DNA from: Trogon surrucura
Lineage: Eukaryota; Chordata; Aves; Trogoniformes; Trogonidae
DNA: 64,000 nt
NCBI GenBank assembly: GCA_020746105.1
Contig: CM036628.1
Coordinates: 8,731,191-8,795,190 of the forward strand
Direction: 5' to 3'
Positions 10,522 to 25,500 of this stretch are shown here, piece by piece. The position numbers and the translations under genes were made by a program. Every line of letters starts with the position of its first letter. Position 1 is the stretch's first letter. The notes beneath the pieces are model-generated. The model was not told the origin of the DNA, made no database searches, and saw only the letters and a program-made list of their open reading frames with translations.

Positions 10522-13500
10522 CTGCAGAGCGACAACAAGAACAACATAATGTAGCCACTTCTTAATGTAAAGGACCCCTGGTAAAGTGGTACTTCATTAC
10601 CAAGCAGTGCAAAATTAACATTTCAAGGCTCACTTCTCTAAAACATATCTACACGCAAGTAAATATTCAAATAACTTGTTGCGGTCAAGGGAAGCACAGC
10701 CTGGAAGTAACCATTCTGCATAATGTGACTCCTTACACCTAAAACTGAAGAAGGTATTTAAAAATAAATAAGTAATAATTAAAAAAAAATTCATCAGTTG
10801 TGCGTACCTGCTGGTTTTCAGAGGCTGGACAACTAAAAACTCCCGAGTCTCAAATATTTGGTTTCACAAATCAACCAGTAGCAACAATGAACAGGCTGCA
10901 GATAATTTATTTTTCTACTACTTTTTTTCTTCATTACAAATAAAAATAAATAAATTAATGATCACAAAATATTATATTCCTTCAATAAGTAAGAAGTTTG
11001 AAAAGGTCATGGTTTAACCCCAGCCAGCAACTAAAGAGCACACAGCCACCTGCTCACTCCTCCCCCCCTCCCAGTGGGATGGGGAGAACTGAAAAAAAGG
11101 AAAACTCATGGGTTGAGAACAGCTTCATAACTAAAATAAAACAAAATATAATAACAATAATAAAATACAACAAATTATAATAATGAAATAAAAGAGAAAT
11201 AGACCCCAAGAAAAGACAAGTGACGCACAAAGCAATTGCTCATCAGCTGCTGAGTGATGCCTGAGCAGGGATCTGCCCCCGTACCAACTCCCCCCAGTTT
11301 GTATACTGGGCATGATGTTCTGTGGTTGGGGATATCCCTTTGGCTAGTTTGGATATGCTCCCTCCCAGCTTCTTGTGCTCCTGCACACTCGCAAAACGTG
11401 AGATGTTAAAAAGTCCTTGATTTCCTAGCAACAACTAAAACCGTCAGTGTTTTATCAGTGTTCTTCTCATACTGAAGCCAAACCACAGCACTAGTCTGAA
11501 AAAAATTAACTCTCTGCCTGCAAAAACCAGGGCAGTGGAGAAACAAAATTTTGTGCATGCCTGAAGATTAATTTCTGCTTTCCAAAATACCATCGTTATC
11601 AAAAATACCTTTAGGCCTAAAGCCTCAAGTCACACGGCGCTGGCGCTGTCAGAGACCTGCGTGCAGGCTGTGTTCTGTCCAGAAACAGGCCGGACAAACA
11701 GGCAATGAAATACAGTCACAGAATGCTCCTCCGGCCACTAATACAGCTGGGCACAATGTCATTAGCCACGGCACAAGCGGTGGCCGCTGCAACACCCCTC
11801 GGCTTGTGTTCCTCTGAAAACCAGAGAGCTGGGTCTGCCCTGTTAGAGCCGTGTGGGAGAGCCAGGCTCTTGCAGGGGCACAGGCTGCTTTAGAAATTCT
11901 GGAGTGTTGGTGCTTGGGGGTTTTTCCTCCCCTGAAAAATGCGTGGGATGAACGGGAAGCACTGACTTGGCCAATTCTTGCGGCAGAGGGAGCGCAGCCT
12001 GCAGAAGGGATTTGAGAGGGGATTTGAGGCAGGATGACAGGGACGAGGGTGTCAGGGTGGTACCAACACTGCTCAGGTCAGAGCAGGGCCCAAGGCAAGA
12101 GAGAGCCTCCACAACCTCAGATAAGGCTTTCATTCAGGTTCTCAAGTTCCCTGGATGATAAGCAAGGCTCAGACTTGGAACTGCATTTGAAAGAGAGACT
12201 TGGCTACTTTAAATATAGATTACCTCAATTTATGCCCCAGCTTTTGTGCTGGCTCCTAAGCCAACAGCTGTGCTCACAGCAGTGAGGCACAGAGAGACTT
12301 TCATCTGCCTGACTGAGCTGTGAGCTCCAGCAGAGCCCAGAAGCTGAAAAACTGGGCAAATCCACCCAGGCCGAGCTCTCCACTGGTACTGCAGCCACAG
12401 TACAGACAAATCCTGAGTTAAACGGTGCTCAGTACCAGCTGAGCGGCAGAGAAGAGGACTTAACAGCAGAGCCTGGATTGGTATGTGCTGAGGCTGGCAT
12501 TTCTGTAACTGTAAAAAGTTACATAACACTAGTGACTGTCTCAGGTTGCGTTAATCTCAAAAATTAGTTACAAATCTGTATAACTAAGTCCTAGAAATGC
12601 TGATGCCAAGTGTTTGAATATTTCTAGGAAGCACTGACAACAGTGGTGTCTAGTGGCACTAGCAGTAAAACATGAAAGTTTTAGACTCACATTTCCTCTC
12701 ACGTATGTCTCTGACGAGGGAGATGGTGGCTATCACAGAGCACACCTCTGTCAAGAGTTAGGGCTGGGCTGGCCACTACATGAAAGACAGATGCTCCCTA
12801 TAAACCTTTCTCCCTCCTCAAAGGGGAAAGAAAAAGCGAATGAGGCAGAGACTTACGGATTGGAAAAAAAATCCTAAACCAGCCGTAATGAAACAATAAT
12901 AGTACTAATAAGAAAATAATAAAAACAAATTATACAAATAAATGAAGGTAATTAAATACATTAAACCACAATATCAAACCCAACTCCCCCCCAGTAGCAA
13001 TTTCCACTGATGGTGCAGAGCAGGTGGCATCAGGGAAGTCCCAGGCTGTGCAGCAGAGGGGAACTGGACGCAGGAGCTGGATTCAGGAACTCAGGATCGG
13101 GATCAAGGGCAGAACAACAGATTGAGTCCTTCTCAGACACTGGCCACTGAAGAAGAGAGCTTAACCTCTGTGATCCTTCAGCTTTATACTGAATATGAGG
13201 TATATGGAATGGAATACTTTGTTGGTCAGGTTTGGGTCACTTGTCCTGTCCGCTCCTCCCCGGAGGTGAAAGCTTTTTACTTCCTTGTGACCCCTTTACT
13301 TCCCGGCATCACCAATATGTTACACAAGATCCAGCAATGATCTTAGTCACTATAGGAGCAAGTATAAGCAAGAGCCTTTCTGCATGCCAATCCCTCATAG
13401 TAACTATCAACATCAGGTGTTACCACTTCTAGTAGCAGTCACTGCCTGCGAAAGCATGCTGTTAACTTCAGAAAGTGCAGCCTCTTAGAAGAGAATGAAC

Positions 13501-16500
13501 TGAAAAGTAAATTCACTGAACAGGATTTTTTTCTGGTTTAGCTCAAACCAGGACAACCTCTTAGTTGACGCCGAAGACCTTAAGCTCTTATTATTAAAAA
13601 AAGCCTCCATCCCTGATGGTTGCAAAGAAAATGTATGATGCGTTAACATCACCACTGTGGTAACATCCACCTGACAGAAGAGCTGAGGAGAAAATGTCCT
13701 CATCTGCTTCAGTAAGTGAAAGCTGATGGTGACAGCAAGGATGACAAGAAATCACTATTTCCAGCAGCACAGGTTCATAACTCAGAAGAGGAAGGGCTGT
13801 GTTATAGCAGAGGTGATGTTTGCAGGGACTGTTCTTAGACCAGCTGAAGTACGTGGAAAAAAACCACAACAGAGTATCTTTTCAGTCAGTATGCATCTTC
13901 AGGAGCTCAAATAGCTTTCCAAAAGCTCATCCATTTCTCTCAGATGTAGCAGTTGGCCTAATAAAAACCAGCACCTGAACACCTCGCTTTGCCTCTGTCC
14001 TCAGAGCAGTGCGGCCACCAGAGACATTGCCTATTTTTAACGTGGCCTCTACCAGCAAATGACAAGGGAGGCAGCAGGTTCTGATGCCTTCTCTTCAAGG
14101 ACAGCTTTCAGGAAAACACTGCCTTAGTAAGAGAGAGCACTGCCAAGGACCAACGCCTAGCAGGAAAGATTTGGTATTCTCAAAAGGAAAATTAATCTCC
14201 GTGAATGACAAGAAGACAGCCCTCCAGAGTCCTGCAGACCGGCTGGATTTAACCTTGCTGCTAAGCAAGAAAACATCCTGTAACGTTCCCTACCTGAAAG
14301 TCGTATGCGGAGTAGGGAGGCAGGTGAGGAGTGCTGTGGTAGTAGGTGTTGTAGGATGTCACTTGTGGCCTTGAGTAGTAGGACACCGAAGGGTGTGCAT
14401 TTTCAACTGTGCAGTTCAGCGTAGGGAGGGAAGGAGTCTGTTAAAACAAAAAGAAGAGAATCTCAAGCCACTAACCAAGTCACCGAAAGCTGACAGCTGA
14501 ATGAACACAGAAATGATTTAAAGGAGCACTGTGTGCCTTTAGAGCTCAACTCTGTTGAATTAGCAACAGGCAATGCAGTTCCCTCTTAAGCAGCAGGTAA
14601 GAACAAGGTCACTTCATTCCCCAGCCACCTTTTGTTTCCTCTCAGACTCTGCAGAACAAACTGGCAGTAGCCCAGTGCATGCCAGCCCTCAACCAAAGCA
14701 ACCACTCAGATTGCATCTTCACAAGCAGAAGAAAGGATCCATTAATTTTGATTACTCTGTTATTCAGTGCATTTTGAGATCAGCATATTTAACTTCTCTT
14801 GTACTTCTGTTCGTAGACACTTCTATATGTAGCGGTTTTTTGCAGAGGTTTACAGGCTGTCTGGTGTGTATCAAATCTCAAAAAAGCTGCAGGCCTGGTT
14901 TCAGATGCAATAAAATTAAGTTTGTTTTCCTAGTAGCTGGTATAGAGCTGAGTTTTGGATTTAGGATGAGAATCATGTTGATAACACACTGATATTATAC
15001 CAGACTTATACCAAGTCAAAGATATTTCATCTTCTCACACTACCCTGCCAGCACAGGCTGGGGGTGCACAAGCAGCTGCGAGGGGATATGGCCACGACAG
15101 CTGACCCAAAAGAGTCAAAGGGGTATTTCATAGCATGTAACGTCACACCCAGTATGTAAAACGGGGGCAGGTGGCCAGGGACACCATGGCTTGGGGGTTG
15201 GTTGGATATCGATCAGTGGGTGCTGAGCAATTGTATTGTGCATCACTTGTTTTTTATTAATTTATTATTATTATTGCTACTACTACCACCACCACTACTA
15301 CTACTATTGCTATCTGTTCCTTTTCTGTCCTATTAAACTGCCTTTATCTCAACCCATGAGTTTTACTTTCTTTTCCAATACTCTCTCCCATCTCACCACG
15401 AGGGCGGGGAGTGAGTGAGCAGCTGCGTGGTGCTTAGTTGCTGGCTGGAGTTAAACCACAGCATCTACAATGCACAGCTGGGAATGTGTCTCCTGTCTTT
15501 TTTGGGGAAGATCTTGCTGAATCTGAAAAAATTCAGAGTTCCGAAGTAAAGCACCCTTAGTGCATGACCCAAGGTTTGTTTGTAGGGACACAAATGCTCT
15601 TTTCTAGGTTGCTCATTTTGTATTAGTCTGAATGAGTTGCAAGAGACTGAAAAAACCCACCAAATTTATCTGCTGAATGTTCAATTCTCCCTGTTGATTT
15701 GTCCTCTGCAGAACAAAAGAGTATGGAAGGTAATTGGCAGCCTGGTTAAGTGAGGGTATTTCAAAGCTCATGTTGTCAGAACAGCATTTTTTCATTATAT
15801 GAAATCTGCAATCTTTCACCTGGTTTTGGTCTCCAGTTCACTCTCACATATTCTGCATCATGAAGAAACTAGATAGAGAGTTTCAGCCTAACGCAGCTGC
15901 TTAAACAGTTTGTAAAGCTCAGAACTCTACTGCTTAAGAATTGATGGGCAATGACCGCATTTCCTTGTAGAAGGGTCAATACTACAAGAAAAAAAGATAA
16001 TTTTTAAGAAAGTTTTGCTGTGTTGTGGGTTTTTTTGTTATTGTCAACACCTCTGAGAAGGTTCCTTTTGAAAATACAATCTCCCAATCCCAATTCTGTT
16101 TATCTTTTCTAACTGTGTTCAGGTTGTGACACCAGATCAGAAAAGTGAATCATTTCCACTTTCTCCTCACAGTGATTTCATGACCTTTTTTCCAACCTGA
16201 CTGTAGTGATGATAGATCATTTGCATTGAAATACTGATAGCTGTTTTCGTGATTAGTTTTAAAAGGCAATTTGCCTGATTTGTTCTGTTCAATGCACAGA
16301 GAAATTGGTAACATCTTACCATGTCTTTAAAGCCTCCAAGTATCGCTGCTGTAATGATCCCTAGGAACAGCCCCACTATGTTCAGAATCGTTGCTGACCA
16401 AAGCAAGTGGTAGAGGTGGATGATGTCCTGGCAGCTGCTCACATCAATGTATTCATAGTAGCCTCCAGAAATCTCTACTCTGCTAGATTAGAAAAAAAAA

Positions 16501-19500
16501 CACAATAATGATAAAAAAAATGCACTACACATCATAAACCCTAAGTACTCCTGCTGGACAGTAAAATGCATTCTGCAATTTAATGATAGCCTGGACCTAA
16601 CTACTGAGGGAGTGGGGCTAAACCCTGCTAGATCCCACGCTTGCGGCATCCAAGGCGTCCCTGCATGAAAACAGCAGAAGGTGACTTGACCTGCTGCGAA
16701 ACAAGTCCTGCCAGGCTTGTAAATACCCGAATGACCTTGAGGCTGAATCTGCCTCTTAATTCCATCATCTGAAATCTCCACAGAGATCCTGGAGGCTTCC
16801 CAAGGACAAACCCGTGGTGTAATTACGGAGGGAGATCAGTCCGTGCCCCGAAGAGCAGCAGGTGCTGCTCGCAGTGTCCAGAGCAGCTGGGTGGGATGAG
16901 CAGAGCTGGACTTGGCCACAAGCACCTCCGACCCTGCTGCTCTGCTCCAGCTGCCTGCCTTTGGCACGGCATGGGCTGGCAGCAACCCACGCACCCTGGC
17001 AGCGAGAGGTCTTCCTGCTCACATTTTTAAGTTGTTAACGCATGCAGAAAGGTACTGAGAAAATGTGGTCAAATCCACTCAGGTCATTACTTTGTAAAGG
17101 GAAGAGCGGCTCCTGCAACATGTGGGCTGGAGCCTCATGGGTGGGATTCTTCAGTAATGACTTCTCTCCTGAGGGAACAGGCTGGCCTTCGGTGTAGCTT
17201 GCCAGATGTGGTGGGCTACAGCGAATTCCCCGTAAGAAAACATTTATCAGGGACAAACAATACTAAGGGCTTATGGATGACTTATCTCCCAGCATACATA
17301 TGGGGTTAGGCTCAAAGTGCACAAGGGCTTTCAGGAAATGGGGAAGAACAGGCTCATATGTAAGTCCAAGAAGCAGGAGGTTCAGTCTCAGCTCCCCAGC
17401 AGACTCTACAAGGCCTGCAGGAACCTGCCCCCTTTCACAAGAGCCACCCTCCTTCCCTCATTACTCAATTTCTGTTTCTTCTCTTCCTTTGTTCCACACC
17501 TTGTTGTAGCAGGCCACTGCAGAAGACGTTGCAAGGAGACCAGGATTTCAAGCAGAATCGAGGCAAGAGCGTAACCACAGGTTGTAGAAACTCGAATGAC
17601 AGCCTGTATGACCTCTGTATAACCTGAGCACCTACCATGACTGCCTTTAACAACACAACCTGTATGTACTGTTTGCAAGAGCTCGTTCCTATGGAGATGT
17701 GTGAGAGTGTAAAGCTCTCAGCGAGCCTTGCTGCACCACCAGGAACATTCAGCACAGCACAGATAAGTACAGCATGTATTATCAACAGGAAGGGGCTCAT
17801 CCAGTGCTGCCACAGCCAGGGTTCCCAGAACTGGGAGGGATGCAAGACTGCTGTCGCTTTTTCTATAATTTCCAGCCTTTACATACTAGGTGAGCTAACC
17901 AGCTTTGAGTGCCTGAGCCTTTCTTACTGAGATCCTGGAAGAACCAGCACCTCCTCAGTGCAGAACACTTGTGTGTGTGGTATTAAGCAAGACTGTGATG
18001 ACAACAACTACTATCTTGTATCAGAGAGGGGAAAATGGGTCAGAGGCGAGACTCTGAACCAAACTGACTGGGGGAAAAAGTTAAAAGTTCTTCTACTCCA
18101 GTCACTTCTCCATGTATCTAGTAAAAAAGGATCATGTTCTGTAAACCGTCAAAAGGAAGTGTGAGCTTCACCCCTTTGCAGTCGCTTCTACAGAAAAGAA
18201 GTCCTACAGACACCAGGGATCACTCTTCCCAGCACACAGAACCGCCCTCTCCATCACAATCAATTATTTAAGTGGGGGCCAGCCCAACTAAGTACTGTGA
18301 GAAATGCTAAGCCTGAAACAGCCTTAGGCAAGAGCCAACACCAAAAAAAATCAATTTATTAATTACTTGCTGACACACATTAGACAATCCCAATGATATA
18401 AGCAACGCATGCCGTAAATTAAATTGGCTTAGGCACAGCAGCCAGATCTAATGACGGTGTGATCACTATGCAGGGGTTCTCGATTGGTAACCACCCTCGT
18501 GACTCATCTTTGCAGAGGGCTGGTACAGTTTCCAGCCTCTTCTGACCACGAAGGATATTCACTGGACAGAGAGGACGCTGATTTATGAACATGCAGGTGG
18601 CACCAGCCTGCGAATTTTCCTCCCTGTTTAGTAGGGTTGTGAATGAAATGGTGACAAGGTGAGGAAGAACAGTGTCCCAGGAAGACACCAAGCATGGGAA
18701 AACTCTCACCCTTTTCATTTTTCCAGCTGAGCTGGCCCAGAGCATGCCCACTGGTAGCTTGGATGACTTTAGTGTATTTCAAACGTGCCTTTGGTTATCT
18801 TTTGCCTGAAAGCCCTTGTGGTTAGCAACCACAGCTTAAGATCCCTTCCCACAATAGCTGTCATTAACTGATACCTTGCTCCTGCCTTATCCTGGCCCTT
18901 CAGACACCTGCAAACCAGCATGACCACTGCTCGTCCCTCCCACCGCCAGGAATGGTATTTTTAGCTTACTTTCCACAGTTATACAGGTCACAGCAGAAGC
19001 AGGTGTTGGTTTTTATTTTCGGCGTGCAGGGTGCTCGGCGCTGAGGGTGACAGACTGCCTGTGTGAATACAGAAAAAACACATAAAAGCACACAAGGACA
19101 TAATTACCAAACACAGTTTCTGCTGCTAGTTGGCCTGCTCTACATGGAGATTTTGCCCTGATCTCCTGATTAACCGCAGGCAGATTTTTCTTTCCTTATC
19201 TTGCAGCACAGCTCCTGCAAAGTACACAGCTATATTAGAATAAAGGCACACTAGACTAGAACAGACCAGCGTTTCCTTTCACCATGGGGAAGTCATAGAT
19301 AAGCACGTGCCTGCGAAGAAAGGGTGTTGTGCAACTCCTGCAAGGAGCCAAGGCCTTGCTGAACTAACACTCCTCACCACACAGCAACTCAGAACAGTTA
19401 AGTGTCTGTGGTGGGTGGTAACATCCAAGCTCACATGGACAGTCTTTGGGCTGAAAAGAGAACGGTCACCACCAATGCCACTGGGTAGTACTTTGCACCT

Positions 19501-22500
19501 CAAGCAGGCATTTTAATTTGGAATACAGTAATTATTCAAAACTACTTGGAACTTGTGAGGAAATCACAAAGAGACTCTTGGTGCACAGCAAAGGCAGCCA
19601 AAGACGACCACAGACACTATCAGTACGTGGCAGGAACATTCATCCCCAGTGGGCTTGTTTGGAGAAGACATCAGACAGCAGAGATGCAGAGGCTGGTCTA
19701 TGCTGCTCGTATTCACCGGAATTAGTGCTGTCTGAACTCTTAACCCACCACCCTCCTCGTTAAACGAATGGTGTACTCTCCTATCCCCCATCACTTCCTC
19801 TCCACCTGCTCTTTCACTAACGTGGCCGTCCCAAGAGTGGAGGAATTCACTCCCCGAGTCCTCTTGGCACCCTGCTCCTGCCCCAGGCCCAGCTTCCCAC
19901 CCTCTCCTTGCTTTGCAGACCTCTGGGACCCCGAAGCAACAGCCTAGCAGCAGGTTCCTCCGCCTGCACCATGAAGCCAGCCCCTTCACAGAGACAGCAT
20001 GGCCTGAACCTGCTCTCACCTCTGGTGGGGTCGTGCTCTTGGAGTAGTACTGACATCGCCCCGCGTACAGTGGCCTTAGATCCTGCAGACAAAAAAGTAC
20101 CAGGCTTAGCATGGAAGCAAACCCAAAACCTGGGGAAAGGGGGCCAGGCTTTAGGGAGATCCTGCTCTCGCATCAGCACCTCAATACAGTGGTTGTTCTG
20201 CAACACCCCCCCCACGGCAGACTCCCCACCTCATCCCCCCTAAGCACCAGCTGATATTTAACTCTGGTCCTTGGAGGCATGTACGTGTTGCAGCTAGCAT
20301 GAGAGAAGCAGGCTCCTAAGTCAGGCTTGTTTGGGTGAGGGCAGCCACCCTAAACTGAATGATTCATTCCTCACCCTCCCCAGACACGTCCCAGGGCTGC
20401 CTGACGTGTTTCCAAGGGTCCTTCATGCTGAATCGTAAGAAATTTTCATTAAATTCTTGGCAAATTTATCTTTCTGGGCTCCTCAGTGACTCGTGGGAAA
20501 GCTCCAGAGGATTACCTATGGCTCCGTCTGCAGACATGCATTAATGTCTGGCTTTGGGGCAGTCTGGTCCCCAGGGCAAAACCTCTGGGGGAGCAATGCT
20601 GGACGTGTATCCTCAGCAGTGAGCCCTTCCCAGAAGCAGCCGGACTTGCTCTCCGGGCATCCAATCCAAAGCTTGGGGTGGCTGGGTAGCAGCAGGTGAC
20701 AGGGGAACGCCATGTGCTAGTGTGGCAGGAGCACATCTCCAGCAGGACAGTGACGTTTTTGGACTGTTAAGGGGGGAAGCAAGGCCAAAAGCACGTCCGT
20801 TCATCAAGAGGCAGAAACCAGAGCCCTCGACATCCCGACTGCTCAGCTCTGGCTGTCTCAGACACGCAGACATCCCCCGGGCCAGCCAGGAGGACGTGCC
20901 AGCTCATGTCATCACCCAGCCCACGAGGTCAGCACCTAAAAATCCCAGAGCAAGTCTATGGGGCTCAGATGCACACGGCCAGGACCGGAGTGGAATGAGC
21001 TTCACCTTTTTTATCAAAAGTAATGCTTCACATGCCCTTGCAAGGAGAATCGGAGATGGCCAAGGCTTGCTGGTTGCATCCAGAAAGATGGAGACCTACC
21101 ACACAGCTGAGTGGAGCTGCCCTTCGCTCCGTCAGCAAGTCTTGCTGTCCTGCTGTCTTCCTATCGTTGGAATGCTCAGAGGCAGGAAAGGGGAGACAGC
21201 TTGACAAGGAGAATAACGAGCCAGCTGACATGAGGTGTTCCCACTTCAGGGTAATTCTGACCTTCTGAAACTCCTTTCAATTCTGATCACAAATAGGCCC
21301 CAAAACTGCCTTTCTAATTCAATTTTGCCAAAAACTTATTCACCACTAATAACTGACTCTTTTGCACATTCTGTTTTACTAGCAATTGTTCAGGCCAGCA
21401 GTAGCTCGTATTTTTTAAGTCATCAAATAGAAACTGAAAACCTACTGCTAGTGCTTCCTGTTTATACTGTAACACTTTAATGAACTTCGTATCAAATTGC
21501 TTCACCCTACTACAACATCCAGTGATTTGATCAGCATTAATAACTACTTCTGCTAATATTTAAAGCACAATACATGTTACTGCTCATACATTGTCCCTTA
21601 GCAATAACTCTTAACTGTCCCTTAGCAAAATCTTACAGTTTTGAGACTCAGTAAGCACACAAAGCATACAGAGAAAAACTAAAGCTGAGCTTTAAGATGC
21701 TTGCTGCTAATTAAAAAAAATAGTTCCTAATGCTTGCTGCTAATTTAAAAATATTTTTAAATACATTTTCCTTAAGTTTATGATTTAAAACAGGATTCAG
21801 CACATGACACATATTTACAGGGTTTGATGTGTCCTGATAGAGGATTATGGACACCATCCCTTGTTTTCCTAGAGCGAAAGCGTTGCAGGACCTGTGTTTT
21901 CCTAGAAGCACTTACTATGTGTCTGGCAGCAAAGACACCGTCTACTATGGCACAGCAGAACGCAGCAATGACACCAAAGCTGATGAAGACGATCGATGCA
22001 ACCAGCTGAGAAAGGAAAACAAAGCAAAGTATCATCTGCCTCTCCACAACCAAGCATTTTGTGCCCTCTCCAGAAGGATACATAAACCACAGTCAGTCAA
22101 GCAATCAATGACCCAAATGTTTGCCCAGGCTGCACAGACTGGTCTCATTGAAGGCAATGGGATGCGTCTCACAAGAGAGTGTCAGCTCCTGCAAGGAGGC
22201 AGGAGCACTGCTCTTGAGCCAGGCTGGCTCTCTGGGGACTGGGTATTGTAAAGCAAGTTCTTCCATGACTCCAAAGTGCTAAACTTAGGCTGAAGATACA
22301 CCTCCTCTTCTAGCTGCTGCTGTCCTTAACTCTTCCCTGGAGAGAAAGGAGGGCATTTCTTCTCCACATCCTGGAGCTGCTCCTGTGAACACTTCCCAGG
22401 GTGCAAGGACACTGCTGTACGTGAACCTCTCTGGTGGGACTGCGCCTTCAGGGAGCAACACTTTCATGCAGGCGTAAGCACAAAGCCATGAGCTCAGAAG

Positions 22501-25500
22501 GCAGGTGACCAGCCCTCACCACTGGTGGTGTACACCCTCCCAGCAGCCTGGCTGGGCTCCTCAGGGCCAGGCTGTGTGGGAGCACAGCTCCTGAGACCAC
22601 CCCCCATCCTGGGGGAGCTGCAAGCAGAGATGTCCACTTCCAGCTCAAGGAGGGAAGTCAGACAGGTCTGATACTCTTCCACTGGCCCCATCCTGTCCAT
22701 TCTTAATATTGGGACGAAAGCATTCAGAAGGTAAACGAGAAATACTCAAACCCCAATCCAGGTATGAGAAACAACGGCTCTACTCCCACTATGCCCCTTT
22801 AAAACCCACCTCTGCCAAGGTGCCCGAGGAACCATGTATGAGAGCCAACACCACCCCTCTCCTGGGTCCCAAGGTGCTGCCAGGGGCTCCAGACCAGCTC
22901 ATCACACACAGAGCTCCCAGTACCAATCCCCTTCGCCAAAGTATGTCACGGATACCAACAGGGCAGTGGAGGGAGGGCATTCAAACAGACAGGTTCACAA
23001 AGACATCACTTGGGTAACGGCAGTATTTCCATTTAAAGAACTGAAAGCTTTACTGGGTTTTTCCCTGTCGGTTTTCCACTCCAGTGATCACAGCCTTCAA
23101 GTGTTGGTTGCTGACAGCTCTTCAAAACTGTTGCTCCACAAGGACAAAGATGACTCTCTGAGCAATAGTAAAAATCACTAATAGCACAAATACAAAAACA
23201 GCAGTTAGCTTGGCCAGCACTCTCAGGCATCTCAGGTATCCTGCCATGGAGATGTTAATTTTAAAGCTCCAGGTGCTAAGTTTGCTCAAAAACCTTAGTT
23301 CCTGCCTCTGCACAAGGATCCAGTTCTCAGAAAGACAAGTCAAATCCCTGGACAAACACAAGCCAGAAGGATCCTATATGTATTTTTAAAGTATCCCAGG
23401 AATTTTAAGTTAATTGGACTGTTTTTACCTAAACCTCCCTCAGTGAAAACAGACCTTTCTCCAGCAACATCCACATGCAGACTAGGTCAGATTGAGCAAT
23501 TAAGGGAGATGCAGGAGGGCTCAGTTGGGACAGCAGAAATGGCCCCTGTACAACTGCTTACTCCAGTTAGCTTCAAAATGAGGGAAAATAAAATGGTTTT
23601 CTAGATGAGGCAAGTTCTCAAGGCGTACACTATCCTACCGCAAAAAACCCAAACAAACACTGGAGCAGCAGATAGAGCAGACTGTGAAATAAACCCAGTG
23701 ACCACACAAACAAGTCACGGTCACTAGTAACAAGCTGTTACTGGAATATTAGATGCTGTGCCACAACATACTTGCAGATGGCAGCAGGTGACAAGTTTTC
23801 TATGATCAGGTCCTAGGCTGGGGCCCTGTTCCTGTCAGCTGTAAACAACCAGTGAAGCTACACAACGGGAGAAAGCACAGCTTCTTACAGTCTCAGTGGA
23901 AGAAATGGGTTTTGTAGCTTAGGATATCTTGTAGCAAGTTTAGTTTTTTCTGTACCATCCTTTGTTTCGTACCTACATGAAAAAGGATATTCCCCCTAAA
24001 TAGCAGGACCCTTGGAGATGGGAAGCGAGCCAAACACTAAATATATACAATCAAGGTATTTGTCAGTCACACTTGCTTGCACATAGGAGCTGCCAATATG
24101 GTTATGCAAAATAATACAAGTTAGTGATGATACATTCATAACAGCCCTACTAGGATATAAGGATCTGGTTAGAAATGGATTTTCTCACTTTATTTACAAT
24201 TTCCTCTCTCTAAGCTGGAAAACGAAAAGCCTGAAATCCAAACACTGAAAGTTTATTATAAAGAAAAATCTAACAGCAAATAAAACCATACAAATTCATT
24301 TTAAAAATCCCACAGTTTTTAACTGATTTGGGATTGACAATGCTGGTACTGTAGCAAGCAGAAGTCCCTGTCAAGAGCCATGTGATACTAATGATTGATC
24401 TTTGCTCATCTAACTCCTGCCAAAGTGAGCCACACCAAGCAATGTTCAGTCCAGAAGAGACAAACTGGGTTCAAACAGTGCAGAAACCACAAATGAGGAG
24501 TGTCCTGGGCTGAAGTTCCCTTTAGGCCACTGTCCAGCGATACATGGGCTGCAAAGCTGTTGGTCATTACTTTTTCATGGCACCCATGCCTGTCACAAAG
24601 GCACGGACACTGCTGATCGGGTAGCCTGGGTGTAAGCTGGAGCTGCTGGCAGCGCTGAAGGCAGGTGGCACCTGACCCTCCCCATGGGGACCAAAGCTCT
24701 CCCTTACTTTGTCAAGTGGGATGTGTAGACGCGTGGCACAAAAGCCAATACACCTGGGTGTTGAAAATTAGAGGTCTATTCCTGTTGGCAGGCTGGAGAG
24801 AATCAGGCTTCAGGCTGGCTCTCCAGGCTAGCCATGCTGGCTTGCTTGACTCCCCAGTCAGCTTACGGGCAGAAACACGCACAAGAACACGCAGCAGAGG
24901 CTGCTTTTAGCAATTCCTGCCATCACTGAGGAGCAGCTGCGTAACAAGCAACACCAAGATTGCCTTTTGGCAAACTAGGCCACAGGGGAAGTTCACAGAA
25001 AATACAAAAACCATAAATCCTGCACTGCCAGTGGTATTACGGAAACACGTTAAGGTCAAAGCTGCCACAGTAAGGTGCTCTTGAGCGAGCAGAGATGTGA
25101 CTAAGGCACAGGGACAGTAAGTGATAGCTACTGCATGTTCTCTCTCTGGTCAGGGCAGAGACACGCTTGCTGCCAACCGAGGCAGCAGTGACGCAATCCC
25201 TGCAAAGCTGGGTCATGTGTGCTTTTTAGGACACAAAACCATGGAGTGATGAGAAGAATAAACACGGGCTACCCAGGGCTCTTCAGAATAAACAAACAAG
25301 TCAGAGCCACACTGTGACTCACGGCTCTCCTGTGCAGAACACAGGACTGGCACAACATGGTCACTGCTCAGCCAGACCTTAACATGATGCTAAATTTTGA
25401 GCAAGAGGCTTGGAAACCCTGCTAGGATAGAAAGAATAGGATATGCTGCTCTTGCGGAGCCAGCATGAAAACAACAAAAAATATCCACTGGGAAAATCAC

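Larger units (their letters stand above)
10522..14293 (-). other. TMEM255A: TMEM255A intron 8, holding two LTR fossils
   Basis: Intronic sequence. Recognised content is the LTR copies at about 11005-11534 and 12700-13500 (separate entries) and short A/T-rich simple sequence near 10750-10980. No exon was seen. Confidence 0.8.
14438..16319 (-). other. TMEM255A: TMEM255A intron 7
   Basis: Contains the forward LTR fossil at 14892-15463. The remainder shows no exon or recognised repeat. Confidence 0.75.

Noticed and set aside
14573-14992. 139-codon open frame in a TMEM255A intron
   Set aside because: Its 3' half runs into the LTR fossil and it has no recognisable domain.
11005-15463. A retained endogenous provirus with internal genes between the LTRs
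   Set aside because: The two same-family LTRs are in opposite orientation, and the sequence between them is TMEM255A exon 8, intron and a different LTR fossil; no viral coding region is present.
19564-20243. Open frames of 110-180 codons around TMEM255A exon 5
   Set aside because: Only 20020-20082 within the minus-strand frame is real exon sequence; the flanks have no homology and splice sites bound the exon.
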